A DNA stretch of 64,000 nucleotides from Streptomyces angustmyceticus (GTDB taxonomy: Bacteria > Actinomycetota > Actinomycetes > Streptomycetales > Streptomycetaceae), in assembly GCF_019933235.1 (NCBI RefSeq), contig NZ_CP082945.1:7043501-7107500 (forward strand). The letters are read 5' to 3'. The notes under the pieces were generated by a model. It ran no database searches. It saw only the letters and a list, made by a program, of their open reading frames with translations, and was not told where the DNA came from. Below, piece after piece: positions 34,782-44,500 of this stretch. A program made the position numbers and the translations under genes. Positions within the stretch are counted from its first letter, which is position 1; every line of letters starts with the position of its first letter.

Positions 34782-37073
34782 TCACTCCCCGTCGGTGCGT
34801 CGCGCCAGTGCGTCCAGCAGGAAGTCCCGCTGGAAGTGCAGCAGCTGCTCGTTCACCGCGTCGTCGGCCGGCAGGTGCGTGGCCCCGGGGAGCGGGAGCA
34901 CGCTGTGCGGTTTGCCCGCCGCGAGCAGCTCCGCGGAGAAGCGCAGGGTGTGCGCGGCGGCCACGTTGTCGTCCGCCAGCCCGTGGACCAGCAGCAGCGG
35001 GCGGCGCAGCAGGTGGCCGTGGCCGATCAGGGAGGAGCGCGCATAGTTCTCCGGGTGCTCCTCCGGGTGTCCCAGGTACCGCTCCTTCCAGTGGGTGTCG
35101 TAGAGGCGCTGGTCGGTGGGCGGGGCGCCGGCGACCGCCGCGTGGAAGACGTCGGGGTGGTGCAGCACGGCGGCCGCGGCGAGGAACCCGCCGAACGACC
35201 ACCCGCGGATCGCCACCCGCGTCAGATCCAGGTCCGCGCAGCGCGCCCCGGCCGCCCGCAGCGCGTCGATCTGGTCCTCCAGCGCGGGCGTGAGCTGGTC
35301 GCCGTGGATGGCCTTTTCCCAGGCCGGGCCGCGGTTCGGCGTCCCGCGCCCGTCGACCACCAGCACCGCGAACCCCTGCTCGGCGAACCACTGCGACACA
35401 CAGCCGGTCCATCCGCGGCGCCGTCCCACGACCTGCAGGGCCGGACCCCCGTACGGGTCGAGGAGCACCGGCAGCTTCCCCGCACCCTCCTCGTGCCACG
35501 ACGGAAGGAAGAGCGCGCCGTGCAACTGCCGCTCGCTGAGGCGGAGATGGCGCGGTCGCGGGGTGACCAACGGCTCCTCGGCGAGCGAGGGTATGACCTG
35601 ATAGCGCGCGTCCTCGTCGCCGCCGGCCGCGTCCGGTCCGGTCGCCCGCAGCACTCCGACTTCATCGCCCCGCGGCGTCGCGCCCGCCAGGACGACCGTG
35701 CCGCCCCGCCCCACGGCGGTGTACCGGCCGGGGTTCCGGCTCAGCCGGCGGCAGCCGTGGCCGGGCTCATGGCGCCACACATGGGTCTCCAGTGGGTCGT
35801 CGCTCGCGGTGAACAGGACCCGCTCGCCCTCGACCCCGAGGACCGCGCACAGTTGCAGCCCTTCCGGGGTGACCCGCCGGCCGCCGACGGTCAGATACCG
35901 GGTGTCGCCGTCGTCCTCGGGGAGCACCAGGGCGCCGGACGCCGTACGCGCCGGGGTGCCGCCGACGAGTTCCACCCACGCGGGGTCGGTCCGCTCGTGC
36001 AGCACCGCGGTGGCACCGGTCGCCGGATCGACCGCGAGGGTGCGCACGGTGCGCTGGTCGCGGCTCTGCACGGCGAGGTACGGGCCGTGCGCGTCCCAGC
36101 CGGCGTCCACGAGGTACTCGTACGCCGTGCGGTCCCATGCGACGTCGACCCGTTCGCCCTCCAGCGAGACGATCTGCAGGGTCACCTCGGCGTTGGGGGT
36201 ACCGGCCGCGGGGTAGGCAACGGCCCGCGGTGGCTTGGTCGGGTCGGCCGGATCGCCGAGGTAACGGCGTTCCACGGGGCCGGTGTCGACCCTGGCCAGC
36301 AGGACGTGGCGGCTGTCCGGCGCCCACCAGTAGCCGCGCGTGCGGTGCATGGACTCGGCGGCGACGTACTCGGCGAGGCCGTAGGAGATGTCCGGGCCCT
36401 CCGCGCGGGCCAGTTGGCGGTCGGTGGCGCCGCTCGGATCAGCGTGACCCGGATCAGCGTGACCCGGATCGGTGTCACCCGGATCGGCGCAGGTCGGATC
36501 GGCGCAGGTCGGATCGGCGCGGGTCGGATCGGTGCCGCTCAGCCCGACGACGTGGAACGACCGGCGGCTCACATAGGCGATGTGCCGGCCGTCGGGGGAG
36601 GGGCGGGGGTCGACCACCGGACCCGCCGCCGGGACGGAGAACGGTGTCCCGCCCTCGGTGCGCACCGCCCACAGGGCTCCGGACAGGGCGAACGCCACGA
36701 GACGGGCGGCGGCGTCGGTCGCGTAGGACACCACGCCCTCGGACCGTTCACGGGCGCGCTCCCGGCGCAGCCGCTCCTCCTCGGGGATCGCGCCCGGGGC
36801 GGTCCCCACCAGGAGTGCCGGATCGACCAGAAGCCTCTCCGTCCCCGCCTCGTACTGCCACAGCCGGCCGATGGGATCGGTGCCGGAGGCCGTACGGACG
36901 AAGAGCACCCGGCTGCCGTCGGGGGAGACGGTGAAATGCCGGGGAACGCCGAGGGAGAAGCGGCGGGTGCGGGCGAACTGGCGCGGAAATCCGGTGGAAT
37001 CAGGGGAGTTCGCGGTGTGCTGGGAATCCGGGGAGTTCACATGGCGCGTGGCGTTCAGGTTTGCGCTGGGCAA
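34782..37073 (-). CDS. S9 family (DPP IV-type) serine peptidase
   Basis: About 763 residues: an N-terminal beta-propeller (residues 30-500) and a C-terminal alpha/beta hydrolase. The catalytic serine lies in RGWSFGGFLAAAA, the aspartate in HGLADDNVAA and the histidine in GATHLPADD. The propeller carries an insertion of seven pentapeptides encoded by a 15-base tandem repeat. No signal peptide is obvious, so a cytosolic dipeptidyl/oligopeptidase is likely. TTG 37073 is chosen because GGAGG lies eight bases upstream; GTG 37040 is the main alternative, and a reading to 37175 has no ribosome-binding site. Confidence 0.88.
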   Translation of the reverse strand: MPSANLNATRHVNSPDSQHTANSPDSTGFPRQFARTRRFSLGVPRHFTVSPDGSRVLFVRTASGTDPIGRLWQYEAGTERLLVDPALLVGTAPGAIPEEERLRRERARERSEGVVSYATDAAARLVAFALSGALWAVRTEGGTPFSVPAAGPVVDPRPSPDGRHIAYVSRRSFHVVGLSGTDPTRADPTCADPTCADPGDTDPGHADPGHADPSGATDRQLARAEGPDISYGLAEYVAAESMHRTRGYWWAPDSRHVLLARVDTGPVERRYLGDPADPTKPPRAVAYPAAGTPNAEVTLQIVSLEGERVDVAWDRTAYEYLVDAGWDAHGPYLAVQSRDQRTVRTLAVDPATGATAVLHERTDPAWVELVGGTPARTASGALVLPEDDGDTRYLTVGGRRVTPEGLQLCAVLGVEGERVLFTASDDPLETHVWRHEPGHGCRRLSRNPGRYTAVGRGGTVVLAGATPRGDEVGVLRATGPDAAGGDEDARYQVIPSLAEEPLVTPRPRHLRLSERQLHGALFLPSWHEEGAGKLPVLLDPYGGPALQVVGRRRGWTGCVSQWFAEQGFAVLVVDGRGTPNRGPAWEKAIHGDQLTPALEDQIDALRAAGARCADLDLTRVAIRGWSFGGFLAAAAVLHHPDVFHAAVAGAPPTDQRLYDTHWKERYLGHPEEHPENYARSSLIGHGHLLRRPLLLVHGLADDNVAAAHTLRFSAELLAAGKPHSVLPLPGATHLPADDAVNEQLLHFQRDFLLDALARRTDGE
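36436..36540 (+). repeat. Seven tandem 15-base repeats inside the S9 peptidase gene
   Basis: Seven units of exactly 15 bases, each starting GGATC (36436, 36451, 36466, 36481, 36496, 36511, 36526), some adjacent units being identical. In the protein they give DPxxA-type pentapeptides (for example ADPTC and DPGHA). Confidence 0.95.
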
Positions 37074-37429
37074 GGTGCCGTCCTCCAGAGGGGTAGGGAA
37101 CGAGAGAGCAGGAGAGGTAGAGAGCAGGGAGCTGGAAAGCAGGTGGTTCCGGGTGCGGCGGTCCCGGGGAAACATAGGCAGATCCGGGATTCACGGAAAA
37201 GGGCGGCCGCGACGATTTCTGGCCAGCACGGTGTGTCCGGTACCGGACCGGGTGCACAAGGGAATTCGGGAGTCTGCCTCTGCACCCTGCCGCCGGCGCA
37301 TCCTGATGATCATGATGCGGGCCATCGGCGCGGCAGGTCAGGAGAGCCGCAGAGCGATCCACGGGATGATAGCGCACAGGGGGCCGTATCCCGGCAGAGT
37401 CCCGGCAACTGCTCGGCTAGGGTCGTTGC
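37074..37429. other. Divergent intergenic region
   Basis: Space between the S9 peptidase gene and the HEAT-repeat gene. No gene supported. It holds GGAGG for the peptidase at 37082-37086, an AT-richer stretch at 37170-37270, and TAGGGT at 37418-37423 as -10 box for the HEAT gene, whose ATG follows after six bases (leaderless). No long repeat seen. Confidence 0.4.
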
Positions 37430-38449
37430 ATGAGTGAGGACATCGCCGCGCTGGTACGTCAACTGGCAGCCGAGGACCGGGACGAGCGCAGGGCCGCGAC
37501 GGACCGGCTGGTCGCGCTCGGCGCCCCGGCCGTGGAGCACCTGCTGCCGCTGCTCACCGGGGAGGACGGGCCGGGCCGGTCGGCGGCGGAGGCGTGCGTG
37601 CAGCGCCTCGGGACCGCGGCGATCGAGCCGCTGCGCAAGGTACGCGCCGAGGGGCCGGGACGCCTGCGGCCGGCCGCGCTCCGCATGCTCGCGAGCGTCG
37701 GCGGCGGCGATGCCCTGAGCCCCGCCGACAAGGCGGCCGTCGAGCGGCTCGTACAGATCAAGCTGCTCGACGAAACGCCCGGAGACCTTCCGTCCGACCG
37801 CTGGGTGGCGGTGCCAGGGGCGGAGGTGAAGGACATCGTCCGGGCCCTGGAGCTCCATGACGCACGCCCCGTCACCACGGCCATGGGCGTTTCGGCGGCC
37901 CTGCACCACGAGAATGCACTCGACCACCGGTCGGCCGACGGCACCACCAGCACGGAATACCGCGTGTTCATCACGCCCGAATTCGACGGCTGGCGGCTCG
38001 TCTACGGTGCCGACTATCTCAATGACAACTGGGCGCAGGTCATCGAAAAACTCAGCACCCATTGCCGGGAAGCCCACTTCTACGAGGTGGACGAATACCA
38101 CGGCGCGCAGGTGTGGTGGGTGATGGAGAACGGGCAGGACAAGCGTGGCCATCGCACCTACGGCGATCCCGAATGGGTCGGCGAACCCCTGGAGTTCGAA
38201 CGCGACCTGATGCAGGAAGCGGCCGAGGAGGAAGGCGAGGGAGAGGACGCGGGAGAGGGCGGCGAACTCTATGGCTCGGACGAAACCGGGGGGTACGCCG
38301 AGGGGGTCCGCGACCCGGAGGAGGCGGCGTCCTGGATCTCCATCCAGCCGTCGACCGTGGAGGTGCTCGACCGGGTGGGCCATGGCTGGCTCGCGGTGAC
38401 CAGCCCGGAGGTCGGGCACGGCCGCTTCAGGGGCGCGCTGGACATCTGA
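37430..38449 (+). CDS. HEAT-repeat protein, possible immunity protein
   Basis: 339 residues. Residues 1-110 are HEAT-like repeats (AATDRLVALGAPAVEHLLPL, AEACVQRLGTAAIEPLRKV). The rest contains TEYRVFITPEFDGWRLVYG, REAHFYEVDEYHGAQVWWV, GDPEWVGEPLEFERDLMQ and an acidic stretch, a type I associate with uncharacterised streptomycete proteins. It converges on the giant toxin gene 73 bases away. An immunity role is possible but only by position; it is not in the toxin operon and has its own leaderless promoter. Confidence 0.75.
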   Translation: MSEDIAALVRQLAAEDRDERRAATDRLVALGAPAVEHLLPLLTGEDGPGRSAAEACVQRLGTAAIEPLRKVRAEGPGRLRPAALRMLASVGGGDALSPADKAAVERLVQIKLLDETPGDLPSDRWVAVPGAEVKDIVRALELHDARPVTTAMGVSAALHHENALDHRSADGTTSTEYRVFITPEFDGWRLVYGADYLNDNWAQVIEKLSTHCREAHFYEVDEYHGAQVWWVMENGQDKRGHRTYGDPEWVGEPLEFERDLMQEAAEEEGEGEDAGEGGELYGSDETGGYAEGVRDPEEAASWISIQPSTVEVLDRVGHGWLAVTSPEVGHGRFRGALDI

Positions 38450-38469
38450 GAGCCGGGAGCGGCACGGTG

Positions 38470-38492
38470 CCACCGCCCTGGGCGGGCGGTGG
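38470..38492 (+). terminator. Terminator between HEAT gene and toxin gene
   Basis: CCACCGCCC (38470-38478) and GGGCGGTGG (38484-38492) form a perfect nine-base stem with a five-base loop between two convergent genes. Confidence 0.7.
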
Positions 38493-38521
38493 AAGCGGGG
38501 TCCGGGGCCGTCCCGGGCCGG

Positions 38522-41500
38522 TCACATCAGACTCGGCTGGATCTTCCGCCAGGTCTTGTCGAGGTGCTCGATGTGCCGGTCCATCTCCCGGACCATGGCC
38601 TGCTTCTCCTCCGTCGTCGAGGCTTCCTTCCGCTTGGTGTACTCGCGGTCGATGATCTTCTTGAGTTCCTTGCGCGCGTCCGCGTCGCCGAGATTCTGCG
38701 CCGCCGCGATCTCCTTGGCGGCACGTTCCGCGGACTTGTCGGTGCGTGCGTTGATGCGGTCGGCGATGTTCTGCTGCACTTCGGCCGCCGCCATCTTGTC
38801 GACCTTCTTCTTCTCCACGGTCTTCTCCGTGTCGAGCTTCTTCTTCGCAGCGACATCGGCCGGGTCGGTGCGATAGGTCGTGCTGTAGTACACCTTCGTG
38901 CCGTCGAGGGCCTTTTCCCGCAGCACCGTTGAGCACTTCGCATGGCCCTGCCCCATACCGCAGGGCTCACGCTCCGTGTAGACGGACTTGGGCGTATAGG
39001 TGTTGTCGCCCTGATTGACCCGCTTCAGCCATTCGGCGAGGTGCTTTTCCGAGTGCCGGCCCGACACGTGCTTCTCGCCCACCGGCACCGAGGAGTCGGT
39101 GACATAGTGCGTCCCGCCTCCGGGTGTCGGACCCTCGACCTCCAGCACCGCGTAATTGCGGTCCGTGAGGTCGGGGCTGTTGTTCTTCAGGCTGGACGGA
39201 ATGGGGTCGAGTTTGAGGGTGTTCAGGAGCTTGTCACTGCTCTTGCGGTGCCCCCGGACGCCGAGCGACTCATCCGAATTCTTGGCCGCGCTGTCCGTCG
39301 TATCCGGTTTGGGGTCGGCCTCGCCCTTCTTGCGGTACGGCTTGTCGACGTTCTCCGGATTCTTGCCCACACCGTGCTGTTCGTGGAATCCGACGCTCAG
39401 CCGGGCCAGGGACGACACGACCGCGAGCTGCTCACCGCGCTCCAGGCCCTTGAACCCGGGCAGCCGCTGCTCCAGATCGCTCTGGGTGAAGGCGCGCGGA
39501 CCCTTTCCGGCATCGGCGGAGGAGGGCGTGGCATCACCGGTCGAGGCCCGCAGGGCATCCGCGAGGTGCCCGTCCTTCGCCCAACTGTCCAGGTGGGCAT
39601 GGACGTTGTCGAGCGGGACGCGGTGGACGTCGCGGTCCCGCCGGAGCTCGTTCTGCAGCTTGTCCGGCGGAATCCCGTACTCCTTGGCCCCCTCGGCCTC
39701 CGCGTCGAGGGTCCGGTCCCCCTTCTGCTCCTGCTCGGAGGTGTCGCTCTCACCACGGTCGTGCGGGTCGGAGTAGGGCGGCTTCTTGTCGACGTCCATC
39801 GCGTCGTCGTCGCTGTGGTGCGACGGCGACGGCGAATCGTCCAGTTTCAGCGCGGCGAGGCCCTCGTGGTCGGGGTCGGTCCGCGGCCTCTTGTGGCCGT
39901 TTCCCGACCCCGACGAGGAGCCGGTGCCGGAGCCCGACGGCTGGCCGTCCGTGGGCGGCGGCAGACTGGCCTTCCGCTTCCCACCGGGGGCATCGGGGGT
40001 CGGCTGCTTGGGGCGGCTGTCGGGGGCCGGCCGCTTCGTTTCCCCGTTGGACGTCGGCGACTTGGGGTTGCCGGTGGACGAGGACTGCTGCGGACGGCCG
40101 CCGGCGGGAGTCTGGTCCGGGCGGTTGCCGGGCGTGCCCGGGGGAGTGGAATCGGGCCGTGGCGGGGCGGGCCGGTTCGGGTCGTTGCTCTGGGGGCCGG
40201 CCTCACGCGACGGGGTGTCACCGGGGTTCCGGCCGGGGGCGTCGCCCGCATCAGGCCGGCTGTCGTCGTGACCATGCGGACGAGGCTGTCCACCGGCCGA
40301 GCCGTCGGCAGACGGCCCGGAAGAAAGCGAGGTGGACTGCTTGCCGTCACCCGGGTTGGTGTCGTTCGCGGGCGACGCCTGTGGGGTGTCACCGGCCGGC
40401 TGCTGGGCGGGGTCGCTCGTGTCCGCGTCCGGGGTGTTGTGGCCGGTCTGCGACGGGGCGTCGGAGTGCGGTGAGTTGGACTGCGGCGCGTTGTCCTGCT
40501 GAACGTCGCCCTGTTGCGCGTCGCCCTGCTGCGCGTCGCCCTGCTGCGCGTCGCCCTGTTGTGCGGTGTCGTGCTGCTGGTCGGCGTGCTGGGTATCGGA
40601 CTGATCCGACGTGGAATGACCGTCATCCGACGAGCCGCTGTCGGCCGTCGGATCCTGCGCGGGATGGAGCGGATTCCGATCGGCGTCCAGCGGGATGTAG
40701 AAGACATCCGTGGCGCCCTCGGTGTTGATCGGCTTCTCGCTCACCTCGCCGCTCTGGGTGTCGACCCACACGATGCGGCCGTCGTGGTTGACGGCGTTGA
40801 ACGCGTGGCCTCCGCCGTCGGCCCAGTTGACCTGCACGATCGCCGACGAGCCCGGACCGGCTTTCAGGAGGTCCTTGGCGATCGCGTCATGACCGTCCGG
40901 GCTGGTGCCCGCATACGAGTGCGGCGCGCCGGTCCAGTTGATGATGTTCTCGTTGGCGTCCGTCTCCGGCGACCAGTGGTCAGGGGTGCCGTCCGCGTTG
41001 AGGTCCGGCGTACGGGGCGCCGAGACCTGCGGGTTTCCGTACCAGGTCTCGAGGAACGAACGGCTGCAGTCGGCACAGTTGTTGGACCGGCCGGGAACGC
41101 CCGGACCACCGTCGTTCTGCAACTGGGCCCAGTTCCCCGACGGGTCGGGAAAGCGCTGAGGGGTGCCGTCGTCGTTACGGGGAACGGCATCGGCAAGGGC
41201 CTGCTGATCCGAGGGGTCCGGGGGCAGCAGGCCGCCCGGGGCCTCCTGGATACCGGCGCGGATGTCATCGAGGCCGGGCCGGTCGTCATGCGCGTCGGAA
41301 TCGGTGTCCGAGTCGGAGTCAGAGTCCGGGTCCGGGTCCGGGTCCGGGTCGGAATCAGGGGGCGAGTCGGAGTCCGTATCGGGGTCGGAGTCCGGGGCCG
41401 AGTCCGTATCGGGGGCCGGGTCCGGATGGGAGTCGGAGTCCGGGTCGGAGTCCGAGTGGGCCTCAGAGTCTGAGTTGGCGTCCGAGTCCGAGTGCGCGTC

Positions 41501-44500
41501 GTGCGCATCGTGTGCGTCTGGATCCGGCTTCGAGTCCGAGTCCGTGTCGGTGTCGGTGTCCGACTTCGGGTCGGCGTCAGACGTGGCGTCCGTGCTCGGG
41601 TCCGACTCGGGCGAGTCCTTGCCGTCGGTGTCGGCATGGTCGGCCTGAGGGTGCTCGCTCTTGCCGTCGTCGCCCTTGTCGGCGCCCTCGTTGTTCTTGG
41701 AGTCGTCGTTCTTGACGTCGTTGGGCTGGTGGCTGTCCGGCTTGTTGCCGTCTGCCTGAGGGGCGTCCTGGTGGGGGGAGTCGGGGGCCGGCTGGTCCGT
41801 GCCGGGCTTGCCGTTTTCCGGGGTCTTCGCGGAGTCGGGGCCGGTGTCGGGCTTCTGCTCGGGACCGTGGTTCTCCGGTCCCTTGTCCGGGGGCGGAGTA
41901 GGCGACTGGTTCTGGGACTGGTGCGGGGTCGGCTCGTTGCCACGCGGCTGCTCGGTACGAGGCGTGTCCGCGCGCGCAGGCGTGGGCCGGGGACGCGAGG
42001 TCTGGTCGGGCGTGCCGGGGCGCTGGCGCGGGGGAGTGGCGCGGGGATCGCCGTAAGGCGCGGTGCGAGGGTCCCGGGCGGGGGTGCTGCGGGGCGGTGT
42101 CCCGTTGCCTGCCGGTGTGGAACGCGGGGGTGCGGAGGCGGGCGGAGCACCCGCTGAAGCGTGCGCTCCGGCGGGGGCACTCGGGGTGGGCACCGGGCCG
42201 CCGCCCATGGCGACGCCGGGCGCGGCCGTGGCAGCGCCGGGAGCCGTCGCCGGCTGGGAAGGGGAGGGGTCGCTCCCGGTCGTGTTCGGTATTCCGGTGG
42301 GGGGCGGCGCGAAGGTGGTCGCGCTGTCCGTGTGCATGGTGACGTCGTTGTCGTCGTGCGCCTGGTGGGGGTTGTGCTGCTGAGACCCGCCGTACGAGGA
42401 GCCGGACGAGGCATGCGACGACGCCGCATGGGGCATGGCGCCGGAGGGCATACCGACCCGGCCGCCGCTCCCGTTGGCGCTGTGGTCGCTGTCGCTGCTC
42501 GACGGTGAGGGGGAGGAGTCCGGGCCGGCGGGCGTGTTGTCGGGTGCGGGCGAGGGGGAGGGGACGTGCGTCTCCGGCCGGTTTCCCGAATCCGGTGAGG
42601 GCGAGGAAGACGGGTCCGGGGACGGGCCCGACGCCGGGGACGGATCGGAGGACGGGGAACGATCGGGAGACGGCGAGGGATCGGGCGACGAGGACGGCGA
42701 GGACGACGGAGAGTGCTGAGCCGACTGGTGGCCGTCCGGGCCCGAGTCGCCGGGGCCGGGCGCGCCGTGCTGGATCGGCCCGGAGGCGGTGCCGTCTGCA
42801 GGGGCGGGCGCGGGAGATGCACCATCGGCGTGACTGGGCGTGCTGCCGGTCTGGGCGGTCGGGCCGTCGGAGTGGTCGGGCGTCTGCGAAGGCCCGCCGT
42901 CGTGCCGTGCTCCCGCGTCGGGCGAGGGCGAGCTGTCCGTGTGCACGGGATCGGGGGACGACGTCCCGTGATCCGGTCGCGGACCTGCGTCCGGGGCGGG
43001 CGAAGCGTCGCCGTGGGACGACTCCGGCGAGTGCGTAGCGCCTGCGTCGGGCCGGCCACCCGAGTCCGGGGACGGCCCGGTGCTGGAGTCGGACCTGACG
43101 CCGGGATCCGATCCCGCGCCGGAATCCGGCCTCCCGCCGGAGTCCGGTCGCGCACCGGAGTCCGGCCCCGAATCCGCCCTGGTGTCGGCGGCGGGAGCCC
43201 CGTCCGGCCGGCCCCCGGAGTCGGAGGACGGCGATGTGTCGGGCCGGGACGTCCCGCCGTCGGAGGAGGGGCGCGCGTCGGGGGAGGAGTTCGGGTCGGA
43301 AGAGTGGTGCGAGTCGGAGGAAGGAGGCGAGTCCGGGGATGCCGAGGGCGAGTGCGTCTGCGGGGTGGAGGAAGAGGAGGCGGAGCCGTGCGAGGAGTCG
43401 GCAGAGGAGTCCGACGGCGCGTCGCCGCCGCTCTGCGATTCGCGGTACCCCGCATCGAACGGAGTCAGCCGGTCCGGAGACGGGGAGTCCGCGTGCGAAG
43501 GCCCGGAGTGCGCCCCACCGTCCGGGGAGTGCCCGCCACCGGATACGGAGTTGTCGTGAGCGCCGGCCGGTGCCCCCGAGCCGCCGGGAGCGGAGTTCGC
43601 CGTGACTCCGGCGCCGTTGTGGCCACTGCTGCCGCCAGTACCGCCGCTGTGCGAAGCGCCACCACCGGACGAGCCCTCACCGCCCGAAGCGTCACCGGAA
43701 GAACCGGAAGCGCCCGAGGTGTCCGAAGCCCCCGAGGACGACGAGCCACCGGCCGAAGAATGACCGCCCGAGGAGGAAGAACCACCCGACGACGATTCCC
43801 CGGACCCGGAAGCTCCCGCCCCTGCCCCTGCCCCTGCCCCAGTGTCCGAACTCCCGCTCTCCGGAACGCCGTTGCTCTTCCCCTCGCCGGCGCCGTCACC
43901 ACCGCCGAGCCCCTTCCCATGCTTCCCGCTGGACGAGTCCGCGGCGGAATCATGGCCGGAGTCCGATTTCGAGTCCGAGCCCGAGTCCGAATCGGAGCCG
44001 TGTCCGGCGGCGGACTCCATCCCGTTGCGGACGTGGTGTCCCGCCTTGGCGCCCGCACCGTCACGCAGGGACTCCGCGAACGTCTGGCCGGAGTTCTTGA
44101 GCGCGTTGACGCCTTCCTCGGCGCCCTTCTTGACCGTACGGCCGGCGTCGAAGCCGTCCTGCGCGTCGAAGCTCATGTTCACGGACTGCGCGATGACGTC
44201 CGAGATCATGGCCTGCAGCGCCGAGACGGCAGGCTCCTTCGCCGTCTCCAGGGCCGCGTCGAGCAGCTGCTTGGCTACCTCCTTGATGATCTTCCGTACG
44301 ATCGCGCGGGTCGCCGCGGTCGCTGCTGCCGCCGCCACCTCGGACAAGCCGAAGGTGAACGGTGCCGCCGCTTGAGCCGCGATGATTTCCGCGGCAAGAA
44401 TCGCCAACTGGGCGATCACCGCGACTTTCATCCCGATGACGAGTCCGGCCGCGGCGTCCAGTGCGTCGGCGATGGCGGTGGCGGCGCTCCGGGCGTCGGA

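Noticed and set aside
35116..35601. Plus-strand frames inside the S9 peptidase region
   Set aside because: Arg/Pro-rich shadows without ribosome-binding sites.
40864..43455. Long Arg/Pro/Thr-rich open frames on both strands over the toxin linker
   Set aside because: They arise from the Ser/Asp/Pro codon repeats of the linker read in other frames; no start signals and no domains.
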